NCBI RefSeq assembly: GCF_007671685.1
Contig: NZ_VCNL01000003.1
Coordinates: forward strand, 222,131-286,130
Reading direction: 5' to 3'
Length of the DNA stretch: 64,000 nucleotides
Source: Halorubrum salsamenti
GTDB taxonomy: Archaea; Halobacteriota; Halobacteria; Halobacteriales; Haloferacaceae
Shown here piece after piece: positions 8,511 to 16,394 of this stretch. The position numbers and the translations under genes are program-made. The notes under the pieces were generated by a model. That model made no database searches. It was not told the DNA's origin and saw nothing but the letters and a program-made list of their open reading frames with translations. Each line of letters starts with the position of its first letter. The first letter of the stretch is position 1.

Positions 8511-9242
8511 ATGGACCTCCGCGTACAGGGGGATATCCCCCCCGACCCGTTTCTCGGTGCCGCCGACCTGTTCGAGACCGAGTGTTCCCTCGACGACCCG
8601 GTCCACGTGAAGGTGCGCGAGGACCCCGACGAGCGGACGTGGGCCGGCCACTACGACGGCTACCACGTCCTGAACGTCTCGAAGCGCGCCGCCACCAGCG
8701 CGATGGCCCGCGAGCTGGCCGTCCACGAGCTCTCGCACATGGCCCGCTACGAGGAGGGCCACGCCTCCCACGTCCAGTCGACCGAGGAAGCGCTGTATCT
8801 GGGGCTCGCCGGCGAGCAGGTGGAGCGTCGAAAGCTCGCGCACTGCTACCAGATCGCGAACCACATGAAGGACATCTACGCCGACGACATCACGCTCTCG
8901 GTCGCGCCCGCGGACAAGCTCCTCGGCTTCCTCGAATCGACTCTCGCGGCCGCCGTCGCCGACCGCCCCGACGTCTCGCGGGACGGCTCCCCACCGGTCA
9001 CGGGCGGCGCGGACCCGGAGATCACCGCGGTCAACGCCGCGTTCGCGCTCGCCTTAGTCGAGCGCCACGACATCGCCGGCACGGACCACCGCATCTACGA
9101 CCTCGCGCGCGCGGCCGCCAGCGACACCGACGCCGTCGACGTCGACGCGTTCAAGCGCCGGTTCCTCGAACTCGGCCCCGACCCCTCCGAGAGCGACTAC
9201 CGGAAGGCGCTGGTCGCGGCCGCTCGGGCGTACGCCGTTTAA
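8511..9242 (+). CDS. HExxH-containing haloarchaeal protein (DUF5781-like)
   Basis: 243 residues, matching from memory the haloarchaeal family DUF5781. At about residues 72-80 it contains AVHELSHMARYEEGHASH. HELSH is an HExxH zinc-metallopeptidase motif with further His/Glu ligand candidates just downstream, suggesting a zincin-like fold. No signal peptide or membrane segment was seen. It stands alone, with element copy A directly after its stop codon. Metallopeptidase activity is an inference; family membership is likely. Confidence 0.75.
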   Translation: MDLRVQGDIPPDPFLGAADLFETECSLDDPVHVKVREDPDERTWAGHYDGYHVLNVSKRAATSAMARELAVHELSHMARYEEGHASHVQSTEEALYLGLAGEQVERRKLAHCYQIANHMKDIYADDITLSVAPADKLLGFLESTLAAAVADRPDVSRDGSPPVTGGADPEITAVNAAFALALVERHDIAGTDHRIYDLARAAASDTDAVDVDAFKRRFLELGPDPSESDYRKALVAAARAYAV

Positions 9243-9675
9243 AGGATAAGCCGCGCCGAGAGCCTGTTTTCGGATCGGGCTTGATGGGCGACGGAGCCGA
9301 CAGACCGCGACGATCGCTTATAAACGAACCGTGCGGTGGCGCGTGCCTTCGAGTGGCCGATAGGCCACGAGGAGCACGCGCGAGGGAATCGCTGGCGCCG
9401 TCGGCGCCAGCGACAGGGCGAGAGCGGAGCTCTCGCTTGCAACCGGACGCAGTCCGGTGACGAGGCTGGGGAGGCGTGAGGGGCGGGGCGGTGCTGTGCG
9501 GGGGGAGACTCAACGGGGCAGTCGCCGGCGGCTGTGCCGCCGGCTGCAAGCGAGCGCTTCGCCCTCGCGGCTGGGGCGTTGGAGGCGTTCACCGCCGATC
9601 CGCGATCAATCACTTATAAGCAACTAACCGAACCGCGAAACCGTCCGCTCTCAAGCCACAAATCGCACCCGTCTC
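9243..9675 (+). repeat. dispersed hairpin element, copy A (most complete)
   Basis: Non-coding 433 bp between convergent genes. Left end: gatcgcttataaacg (9313-9326). Block 2: gtggcgcgtgccttcgag (9336-9353). Block 3: gcacgcgcgagggaatcg (9374-9391). Block 4: tgacgaggctggggaggc (9459-9476), then gcggtgctgtgcgg and gagactcaacggggc (to 9519). Block 5: ggctggggcgttggagg (9569-9585), then ttcaccgc and cacttataag (9611-9620). Between the blocks lie strong hairpins: 9353-9368, 9390-9412, 9418-9436, 9443-9457 and 9524-9544. The same blocks occur near 29.3, 45.8 and 53.7 kb. No open frame is credible. Confidence 0.85.
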
Positions 9676-11070
9676 TTACTCCGCGTCGTTCGGGGCCGCT
9701 TCGGGCTCCCCATCCGACTCCGCCAACTCGCTCTCCTCGATCGACTTGGCCACTTCTTCGGCGTCGAGGACGGTGACCCGTGCGGACATGATCCGGGTGT
9801 TGTCCACGCGTTCGATCCGGATCCGGATCCCGTCGAACTCGATCTCCTCACCCTCCTCGACGAGGCGCCCGGCGCGGTTGAACACGAAGCCGGCGAGCGT
9901 CTCGAACTCCTCGCCCTCGGGGAGGTCGATCCCGAGCATCTCGTTGACCTCGTCGATGTTCACCTCCCCTTGCACGACGGCGACGTTGTCCTCTAAGAAC
10001 TCCACCGGAGCCTCCTCGTCGCCCTCCAGGATCTCGCCGACGATCTCCTCGACCATGTCCTCTAAGGTGATGATCCCCTCGGTGGTCCCGAACTCGTCGA
10101 TGACGGTGACCATCTGGAGGCGGTTCTCCTGCATCTCCGCGAGCAGCTCGTCGGCGTTCTTCGACTCGGGGACGTGCAGCGTCGGCTTCACGACGCGCTC
10201 CAGCGAGGGCTCACCCTCGGAGTAGCGCAGCTCACGCACCAGGTCACGGACGGTCACGACGCCGATGATGTTGTCGAGGTTCCCCTCGTAGACGGGGACG
10301 CGCTCGTGGTCGGCCTGGATGCACTTCTCGATCGCCTCCTCGACGGAGGACTCCTTCGCGACCGCGGTGACGTCGAGACGGGGCGTCATCACCTCCTTGG
10401 CGATGGTGTTGTTAAACCGGAAGATGCGGTCGAGCATCTCGCGCTCCTCCTCCTCGATGACCCCCTCGCGCTCGCCCGTCTCGATGATGTCCTGGATCTC
10501 GTCACGGGTGACGTACGTCGACTCGATGGCGGACGAGCCACCGATGACCTTGTTGACCCCCTTCACGATGTAGTCGAAGAGGACGACGAGCGGGTACAGC
10601 GCGTACTCCGAGAGCTTCAGCGGGCGGGCGATCCGGAGCGCCCACGACTCGGTATTCTCGACGGCGTACGACTTCGGCGCGCTCTCGCCGAAGATCAACA
10701 CGAGCGTCGTGATCCCGAACGTCGTCGCCAGCACCGACTCCCCCCGAGAGAGGTAGATCCCGAACAGCGCGGTCGCGATGGAGGTCATCGCCACGTTGAC
10801 GATGTTGTTGCCGACGAGGATCGTAACCAACAGGCGATGGGGGTTCTGTTTCATGCCGCGGATCGTCTCCGCTCCCGTTACCCCCTCGTCGACGAGGCTG
10901 TCGACGCGGTGTTGCGGCAGGGAGAACATCGCGATCTCCGACGAAGAGAAGAACGCCGACAGCCCGACCAAGATGAGAATCGCGGCGACGCCGAAGGCAG
11001 TCACGACGCCGTTTCCCGGCATCGGTATCTGGAGGAGGTCGGCCACCGGCACGCTAGACGACAAGCCCAT
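9676..11070 (-). CDS. CNNM/CorC-type transporter with DUF21 and CBS pair
   Basis: 464 residues. A DUF21 (CNNM) membrane domain occupies about residues 20-200 with four hydrophobic helices and the small-residue FFSSSEIAMFSL motif. Two CBS domains follow (about 215-340: MTPRLDVTAV, ERVPVYEGNLDNIIGVV), then a CorC/HlyC C-terminal domain (EFLEDNVAVVQGEVNIDEVNE) and an acidic tail. Members export Mg2+ or Na+ or sense cation status; older annotations call them hemolysin-like. The gene is monocistronic, divergent from the glutaredoxin gene and convergent with the HExxH gene across element A. Confidence 0.92.
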   Translation of the reverse strand: MGLSSSVPVADLLQIPMPGNGVVTAFGVAAILILVGLSAFFSSSEIAMFSLPQHRVDSLVDEGVTGAETIRGMKQNPHRLLVTILVGNNIVNVAMTSIATALFGIYLSRGESVLATTFGITTLVLIFGESAPKSYAVENTESWALRIARPLKLSEYALYPLVVLFDYIVKGVNKVIGGSSAIESTYVTRDEIQDIIETGEREGVIEEEEREMLDRIFRFNNTIAKEVMTPRLDVTAVAKESSVEEAIEKCIQADHERVPVYEGNLDNIIGVVTVRDLVRELRYSEGEPSLERVVKPTLHVPESKNADELLAEMQENRLQMVTVIDEFGTTEGIITLEDMVEEIVGEILEGDEEAPVEFLEDNVAVVQGEVNIDEVNEMLGIDLPEGEEFETLAGFVFNRAGRLVEEGEEIEFDGIRIRIERVDNTRIMSARVTVLDAEEVAKSIEESELAESDGEPEAAPNDAE

Positions 11071-11258
11071 ATTCGTTTGTTTTCTGTTGCCCCGCGATTA
11101 AAGCGTTCCCTTCGGGTACCCTCTGTGCGGGCCGAGCATCGGGTACTCTCGGGCGCCCTCCGGCGATCGACGGACATCGAAACGAACGGTTCGAGGCGTC
11201 GCCTCCCCGGAGTACCGCCGTCGACACGATTACCCGTCTCGCCGGCGAACGGCGGGAC

Positions 11259-11519
11259 ATGAGCGACCCACCGATCACCCTGTACCGGCTGCAGGCGTGC
11301 CCCTTCTGCGAGCGCGTCGTCCGCACCCTGAACGAACTCGATCTGGAGTACCGCTCGCGGTACGTCGAGCCGATGCACTCCGAGCGCAACGTCGTCAAGC
11401 GCGTCTCCGGCGCCCGCAGCGTGCCGGCGATCGTCGACCGCGAGACGGGCGTGACGATGTCCGAGAGCGCGAACATCGTGGAGTACCTGAAGGGAACCTA
11501 CGGCGAGGGAGGTGCCTGA
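11259..11519 (+). CDS. glutaredoxin-like thioredoxin-fold protein
   Basis: 86 residues of the glutaredoxin/GST-N fold: TLYRLQACPFCERVVRTLNEL carries the CPFC active site (residues 14-17), with the cis-Pro (SVPAIVD) and the SESANIVEYL glutathione-site-like end. It is expected to reduce disulfides. Haloarchaea use gamma-glutamylcysteine rather than glutathione, which is its likely partner (established biology). One base separates it from the redoxin gene, indicating an operon. Confidence 0.9.
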   Translation: MSDPPITLYRLQACPFCERVVRTLNELDLEYRSRYVEPMHSERNVVKRVSGARSVPAIVDRETGVTMSESANIVEYLKGTYGEGGA

Positions 11520-11520
11520 G

Positions 11521-12030
11521 ATGCCCGACTTCGACGTCGTCTCCCTGCCCGAGACGGACCACGTCGCCGAGGGCGACACGGCGCCCGACTTCACCCGGCC
11601 GCTCGTCGGCGAGGAGTACTGGGAGGACCGCGCACTCGGCGAGGCCGTCGACGGGCCGACCCTCCTGTTGTTCCACCCGATGGACGGCGCCTTTCAGGGG
11701 ACGTACCTCTACAACACCGTCGACGACCACGGCTGGGCCGACGACCTCGAGGTTCTCGGCGTCTCGATCTCGACGCCGTACGCCCACAAGCGCCTGCTCG
11801 CCGAGCGCGGCGACGGCGTCCGGATCTTCTCCGATCCCGGTGCGGACGTGATCGAGGAGTACGGCCTCGCACACGACATCGACGGAATGACCGGGATCAC
11901 CGAGTCGCGGCCGGCCGCCTTCCTTCTCGACGGGGACCGCACCGTCGAATACGCGTGGGTGGCGACCGAACATCCCGAGTTCCCCGACGCCGAGGCCATC
12001 GACGACGCGATCGACCGGCTCGTCGACTGA
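11521..12030 (+). CDS. peroxiredoxin-fold protein without cysteine
   Basis: 169 residues of the AhpC/TSA (peroxiredoxin) fold: GDTAPDFTRPLVG near the N-terminus and FHPMDGAFQGTYLY where family members have FxPxxFTxxC. The peroxidatic Cys position is occupied by a non-cysteine residue, and there is no cysteine anywhere in the protein, so classical peroxidase chemistry is impossible. ATG 11521 was chosen; a GTG at 11512 in the same frame is an alternative. Translationally coupled to the glutaredoxin. It may be a structural or binding partner. Family sure, role unknown. Confidence 0.85.
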   Translation: MPDFDVVSLPETDHVAEGDTAPDFTRPLVGEEYWEDRALGEAVDGPTLLLFHPMDGAFQGTYLYNTVDDHGWADDLEVLGVSISTPYAHKRLLAERGDGVRIFSDPGADVIEEYGLAHDIDGMTGITESRPAAFLLDGDRTVEYAWVATEHPEFPDAEAIDDAIDRLVD

Positions 12031-12118
12031 CTCCGAGGCGGCAGTTGGCGCTCCCGGTCGTCCGCACGCGTTGCCCCCACTCGTCACCCTTTTTCGCGAC
12101 CGCGCCGAACGGGGAGTC

Positions 12119-12718
12119 GTGACACAGGACAGCGACGCCCTCCGACGAGCGGCCGAGGCGGTCGCCGACGGCGACCTCGTGGTCTACCCGACTGAGACGG
12201 TGTACGGGCTCGGCGGCGACGCCCTCGATCCCGCCGCCGTCGAACGGGTGTTCGAGCTGAAGGGCCGGGAGCGCTCGAACCCGCTCTCGCTCGGGGTCCC
12301 GAGTGTCGACGCCGCGCTCCGCTACACCGAGCCCACCGAGTTCGCGGTCGCGTTCGCCCGGGCGTTCCTCCCCGGGCCCGTGACCGTGGTCGTCGAGCGC
12401 GGCGACGCGGTCCCGGACGCGCTCACCGCCGGGCGCGACCGGGTGGGGATCCGCGTGCCGGACCACCCGGTCGCCCGCGACCTGCTCCGAGAGACGGGAC
12501 CGCTCACCGCGACGAGCGCGAACGTCTCCGGGCGCGGAAGCGTCACGCATCCCGACGACCTCGACGACCGGATCCGCGAGGGAGTCGCGACCGTCGTCGA
12601 CGACGGCGAAACGCCCGGCACGGAGAGCACCGTGGTCGACCCCGACACGAGGACGATTCACCGGCGCGGCGCGATGGCCGGCGCGATCGAGGCGTGGCTG
12701 GACGACCCACCGGTGTGA
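12119..12718 (+). CDS. tsaC: L-threonylcarbamoyladenylate synthase (TsaC/Sua5)
   Basis: Makes threonylcarbamoyl-AMP from Thr, bicarbonate and ATP for t6A37 tRNA modification; the KEOPS complex finishes the reaction. 199 residues with the YrdC-fold signatures VVYPTETVYGLGG, KGRERSNPLSL and TATSANVSGRG. The length fits the short single-domain form without the Sua5 C-terminal domain. GTG 12119 was taken as start because the YrdC domain begins within 15 residues; a TTG at 12071 is open but adds a basic extension. Convergent with the next gene. Confidence 0.92.
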   Translation: MTQDSDALRRAAEAVADGDLVVYPTETVYGLGGDALDPAAVERVFELKGRERSNPLSLGVPSVDAALRYTEPTEFAVAFARAFLPGPVTVVVERGDAVPDALTAGRDRVGIRVPDHPVARDLLRETGPLTATSANVSGRGSVTHPDDLDDRIREGVATVVDDGETPGTESTVVDPDTRTIHRRGAMAGAIEAWLDDPPV

Positions 12719-12751
12719 GAGCCGAGCCGAAACCGCAAAAGAACGGCGCCG

Positions 12752-13018
12752 TTAGACCGACAGCTCGCCTTTCGCTTTGATCACGTCGAGCTCCTCGGCG
12801 TCGATCGTGTCGACGTCGAGCCAGTGCGGGACGTACTCGCGCTTGTCGTAGGCCTCGCGCTCGTCTTCGGTGCCGACGGTACACCAGAGCTGGGGCTCGT
12901 CCGGGCCGTGCCAGCCGCCCTGGACGTTAATCCCGAAACACACCAGCTCCTCGCCCTCGTACTCGATCACCGCGTCCCGCCGGATCCCGGGGTCGCCGCG
13001 AATGATGAGGTGTTGCAT
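12752..13018 (-). CDS. small conserved haloarchaeal protein (HAH_0734-like)
   Basis: 88 residues, soluble and acidic: MQHLIIRGDPGIRRDAVIEYEG, then ELVCFGI and QLWCTVGTEDERE. From memory it matches the haloarchaeal family named after HAH_0734, whose function is not known. It lies 93 bp downstream of the ABCE1 gene on the same strand and could be co-transcribed. No catalytic motif was recognised. Confidence 0.7.
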   Translation of the reverse strand: MQHLIIRGDPGIRRDAVIEYEGEELVCFGINVQGGWHGPDEPQLWCTVGTEDEREAYDKREYVPHWLDVDTIDAEELDVIKAKGELSV

Positions 13019-13111
13019 ACTCCGTCGTTTGCGGCTTCCGTGCTTAATCGCTTCGATACCGCCGATCGGTCGGTGCGAAAAGGGGACGGCTGGTCGGAAG
13101 GACGGACAGCG

Positions 13112-14932
13112 TTAGGTCGAGTAGTAGTACTCGCCGTCGCGCTTCTGCTGGCTATCGAGCTGCGAGCCCGGCTTGTTGATCCGGGGGCGGCCCGTCCGCT
13201 CGTCGCGCCGGAAGGTGATGTCGAGGTCGGCGAGGAACTCGTTCATCCCGTCGCGCATCTCCTGGGGCGGAGTCGCGTGCCCGCGCTCGGCCGGCTCGCC
13301 GTCGAACACCATCAGGCGGTCGGCGAGGAGGTCGATCATGTAGATGTCGTGGTCGATCACCATCACGGTCGCGTCGTGGTTCTCCGCGTACCGGCGGATC
13401 GCCGTCGTCGCGCGCACGCGCTGTTCCACGTCGAGGTGCGCGGAGGGTTCGTCGAGGAGGTAGAGGTCGGCGTCCTCGGAGAGACACGCCGCGATGGCGA
13501 CGCGCTGGCGCTCCCCGCCCGACAGGTCCGAGAGGTTCTGCTCCATCACGCGGTCGAGCTGGAGCGGCTGGGCGATCTCCGTGTTCCAGTAGGAACTCCC
13601 GAAGTCGTCGGTGATCGAGGAGAGGAACGCGTCGACGCGCATCGGCTGATCGATCTCGATGTACTGCGGCTTGTACGCGATGTCGAGCGCGAAGTCGAGT
13701 TCTCCCTCGTCCGGCTCCAGCGAGCCCGCGAACAGCTTCGCGAGCGTCGACTTCCCGATCCCGTTCGGGCCGACGACGCCGAGCACCTCGGAGCGGTTGA
13801 TCTCGCCGCCCTCGACGTGAAGTTCGAACTCGCCCTCGCCGTACGACTTCGTGAGCTCGGGGTACTCGATCAGCGTCTCGCTGCGCGAGGCGACCCGCGG
13901 GGCGTGTTCCTCGAAGGTGATCGCCGACGGGCGGATCCGCATGTTCTCGTTGTCGAGGTACCCCTTCAGGTACTCGTTGATCCCGTTGCGGACCGATTTG
14001 GGGTCGGTGATGACCCCGTACGCCCCCGGCTCCCCGTACGCGACGTGGAGGGTGTCGGCGAGGAGGTCGAGGATGGCGAGGTCGTGTTCGACGACGAGCA
14101 TCGAGCGCTCGGCGGCGTCGTCGTCCGCGAGCTCGCGGATGAGCCGGGCGACGACCATCCGCTGGCCGATGTCGAGGTACGGCGTGATCTCGTCGAGGAA
14201 GTAGAAATCGGCGTCGCGGGCGAGACACGCCGCGATGGCGACGCGCTGGAGCTCGCCGCCGGAGATGGAGTCGATCGGCTGGTCCATCACCGGCGCGATG
14301 TTGAGCCGGTCGATGAGGGAGTCGAGCGCGCCGCGCTCGTCGGTGCGCTCCAGCAGCTCGCGGGTGTTACCGTCGAACTGGTTCGGAATCTGGTCGACGT
14401 ACTGCGGCTTGCGCGCGACCGTCACGTCGCCCTCCTTCAGCGATTCCAGGTAGTTCTGCAGGCCGGTGCCGCGGAATCTGTCGAGCACGCGCTCCCAGTC
14501 GCCGTCGGCCTCGTGGTCGCCGAGGTTCGGGACCATCTCGCCGGCGAGCCCGTGGACCGCCGTCGACTTCCCGATCCCGTTCGGACCGAGGATACCGGTG
14601 ACGTTGCCCGGCTCCGGGGTCGGGAGCCCGTACAGCGAGAAGGCGTTGTCGCCGTAGCGGTGGACCGGCTCCTCGTCGAGTTCGGAGGGGAGGTTGATGA
14701 TCTCGATCGCGTCGAACGGGCACTTCTCGACGCAGATCCCGCAGGTCTCGCCGAGGCAGATCTCCTCGGAGATGTGGATCTGGTCCGGGTCGCCCTCGGC
14801 GGCGTCCTCGCCGCGCTTCGTGATGCACTCCTTGCCCGTCCGGTTGGGCGGGCAGTAGTTCATACACTCGTAGTTACACCGGTCGGGCTGGCACCGATCG
14901 AGGTCGACGACGGCGATGCTGTCGTCCGCCAT
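13112..14932 (-). CDS. ribosome recycling ATPase ABCE1/Rli
   Basis: 606 residues. Splits archaeal ribosomes after termination together with aRF1/Pelota. The N-terminal domain holds two [4Fe-4S] Cys clusters (DRCQPDRCNYECMNYC-P and ICLGETCGICVEKCP). Two ABC domains follow, each with Walker A GPNGIGKST and signatures ISGGELQR and LSGGERQR, plus the hinge. ATG 14932 (MADDSIAVVDLDRC) gives the canonical N-terminus; the upstream frame only adds 11 residues. One base separates it from the EMC6-like gene upstream, so the two are co-transcribed. Confidence 0.97.
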   Translation of the reverse strand: MADDSIAVVDLDRCQPDRCNYECMNYCPPNRTGKECITKRGEDAAEGDPDQIHISEEICLGETCGICVEKCPFDAIEIINLPSELDEEPVHRYGDNAFSLYGLPTPEPGNVTGILGPNGIGKSTAVHGLAGEMVPNLGDHEADGDWERVLDRFRGTGLQNYLESLKEGDVTVARKPQYVDQIPNQFDGNTRELLERTDERGALDSLIDRLNIAPVMDQPIDSISGGELQRVAIAACLARDADFYFLDEITPYLDIGQRMVVARLIRELADDDAAERSMLVVEHDLAILDLLADTLHVAYGEPGAYGVITDPKSVRNGINEYLKGYLDNENMRIRPSAITFEEHAPRVASRSETLIEYPELTKSYGEGEFELHVEGGEINRSEVLGVVGPNGIGKSTLAKLFAGSLEPDEGELDFALDIAYKPQYIEIDQPMRVDAFLSSITDDFGSSYWNTEIAQPLQLDRVMEQNLSDLSGGERQRVAIAACLSEDADLYLLDEPSAHLDVEQRVRATTAIRRYAENHDATVMVIDHDIYMIDLLADRLMVFDGEPAERGHATPPQEMRDGMNEFLADLDITFRRDERTGRPRINKPGSQLDSQQKRDGEYYYST

Positions 14933-14933
14933 C

Positions 14934-15242
14934 TCAGGCCACCAGTTGGACGCCGGACGTCGCAAGCACGGTGTAGCTGATGAACCACAGCGTGAACGTC
15001 AGAAACGCCACGTAGAGGTTGTCCTTGACCCCGAAGTCGCCGACGCCGATCGCCTTGTACAGCGGGTACTGGGCGAGTACGAACGCCCCCATCACCAGCA
15101 CGAGGGTGGTGCTAGCGGCGTCGACCGGATCCGTCCCGACGTACGCGGCCGAGACGACACCGGCGGCGATCCCCGCGAGACAGCAGATCGTCGTGACGAC
15201 CACGCTTCGGGTATGGCCCGTTATCCCCGAGTCGTCGCTCAT
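14934..15242 (-). CDS. EMC6-like small membrane protein
   Basis: 102 residues with three hydrophobic helices (VVTTICCLAGIAAGVVSAAY, TTLVLVMGAFVLAQYPLY, NLYVAFLTFTLWFISYTVL). The KDNLYVAF..F.LWFISYT ending resembles archaeal homologues of EMC6, a core subunit of the membrane-protein insertion complex. ATG 15242 was chosen (MSDDSGITG). It is the first gene of the ABCE1 operon. The pairing of a possible insertase subunit with ribosome recycling is suggestive but unproven. Confidence 0.75.
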   Translation of the reverse strand: MSDDSGITGHTRSVVVTTICCLAGIAAGVVSAAYVGTDPVDAASTTLVLVMGAFVLAQYPLYKAIGVGDFGVKDNLYVAFLTFTLWFISYTVLATSGVQLVA

Positions 15243-15603
15243 ACCAGTCGATCCGCGAGCGCACGTGAAAAGCCGTTCGTTCCGCCCGGCGTCCCTTCTT
15301 CGGAACGGCACTCACCGAGACGGACGGTCCGACTCGCGTCGAGCGCCCGAGTCGCGTCGAGCGCCCGAGAGCCCGCCGAGGGTCCGGGTCGCCCTCGAGA
15401 TTGAACTCCGAAGATGGTCGGCCGCGAAGCGCGCGCGAGCGCCATCGCTGACTGACTGGTCAGTCTACAGCCGAGTTATCGGGTTATATTGCCGGTATTT
15501 GCCCCATAAACAGGCAAAAAGCCCCGCATACTGCGATAAAACGCCCGATCGACCGCGGTGACGCATCAACATTTATCATGATGTGCGGTTTCGATTCGTA
15601 ACG
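15243..15603. other. divergent intergenic region with repeats
   Basis: About 360 bp between the EMC6/ABCE1 operon and the wHTH gene, with no credible gene. Two near-identical 18-mers occur side by side (15331-15348 and 15349-15366; gactcgcgtcgagcgccc and gagtcgcgtcgagcgccc). A perfect 7-bp inverted repeat gactgac-tg-gtcagtc lies at 15450-15465. The atttatc at 15571-15577 is a TATA box 27-33 bp before the wHTH start. Confidence 0.65.
15450..15465. promoter_or_regulatory. perfect 7-bp inverted repeat, possible operator
   Basis: GACTGAC-tg-GTCAGTC is a dyad of the size bound by small dimeric HTH regulators. It is centred about 145 bp upstream of the wHTH gene and about 215 bp upstream of the EMC6/ABCE1 operon. 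Its role is inferred only from symmetry. Confidence 0.35.
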
Positions 15604-15885
15604 ATGGAAGGAACCCAAACGGAGGGGCTCGACGACCTCCCGCCGAGCGCCAAGCTCGTCTTCAAGGTGCTCGAGTACAACGGGCCGCTGACTCAGAAGG
15701 GCATCGTCCAAGAGTCGATGCTGTCGGCTCGAACCGTCCGCTACGCGCTCGAACGGTTGGAGGGGATCGGCGTCGTCGACGAGGACGTGTACTTCGCGGA
15801 CGCCCGTCAGAACCTCTACAAGCTCACCGAACCGGCACAGGAACTCACCGGCGACGAGAGCGACGCTTCCTGTACCGCCGACTGA
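15604..15885 (+). CDS. small winged-helix regulator (MarR/TrmB-like)
   Basis: 93 residues: a winged helix spans about 15-80 (PPSAKLVFKVLEYNGPLTQKGIVQE, then LSARTVRYALERLEGIGVVDEDVYF) with a short acidic tail. ATG 15604 is preferred; the TATA at 15571 places it as a leaderless start, while the seven-residue extension upstream would begin too near the TATA. The regulatory target is unknown. Convergent with the next gene (20 bp). Confidence 0.85.
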   Translation: MEGTQTEGLDDLPPSAKLVFKVLEYNGPLTQKGIVQESMLSARTVRYALERLEGIGVVDEDVYFADARQNLYKLTEPAQELTGDESDASCTAD

Positions 15886-15905
15886 CCGTCGCGTCTCCCG
15901 GTCTT

Positions 15906-16235
15906 CTACCGGCCGCTCTCTTTGGACACGTCTCGCGCTCCCCGTGCGGCCTCGGCGACGGTAAGCGCGACAGCGACGAGCAGCGCGAACGTCGCCGCCA
16001 GCACGAATGCCAGCAACACGAACCACACGTCCGGACCGAACAGCGGGTAGTCACGGGTGTCGATCACCGGACCGAGCAGCTCCAGAAACCGGACCGCGTA
16101 CAGGAGGACCGCGAGAACCGTGCCGACGACGAGCCCGACGCGGGCGTTTCGGTAGAACGCAAGCGACTCTAAAAGGACGAGCATCGGCGGTTTGGTCGAG
16201 CGATCACCCGGACTGTCGTCGCTCACGAGCGCCAT
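15906..16235 (-). CDS. small two-helix membrane protein
   Basis: 109 residues with two clear membrane segments (VGLVVGTVLAVLLYAVRFLE and WFVLLAFVLAATFALLVAVAL) and a charged C-terminal tail. ATG 16235 was chosen because the sequence upstream in frame is basic and Cys-rich, unlike haloarchaeal proteins. Family not recognised. Divergent from the dehydrogenase gene. Confidence 0.65.
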   Translation of the reverse strand: MALVSDDSPGDRSTKPPMLVLLESLAFYRNARVGLVVGTVLAVLLYAVRFLELLGPVIDTRDYPLFGPDVWFVLLAFVLAATFALLVAVALTVAEAARGARDVSKESGR

Positions 16236-16394
16236 TACGGGCGCGCGCGCAAAGAGGCATCGAAAGTCGGACGCGAATCGAACGAGAGACGGAGCGAAGC
16301 CGGAGCGGGAACAGACGATCACGATCGAAAATCGGTGTCTCAGAAGCTGAAAACACAAGAAAGCCGTCAAGTGTGGCGGGATAAACGTTCACAT

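Noticed and set aside
9243-9660. small open frames within element copy A
   Set aside because: Frames on both strands are Arg/Pro/Ala-rich, are not shared with copies B, C and D, and cross the hairpins; the element is treated as non-coding.
12824-14980. 718-residue plus-strand open frame over ABCE1
   Set aside because: Antisense to ABCE1, which has all expected motifs on the minus strand.
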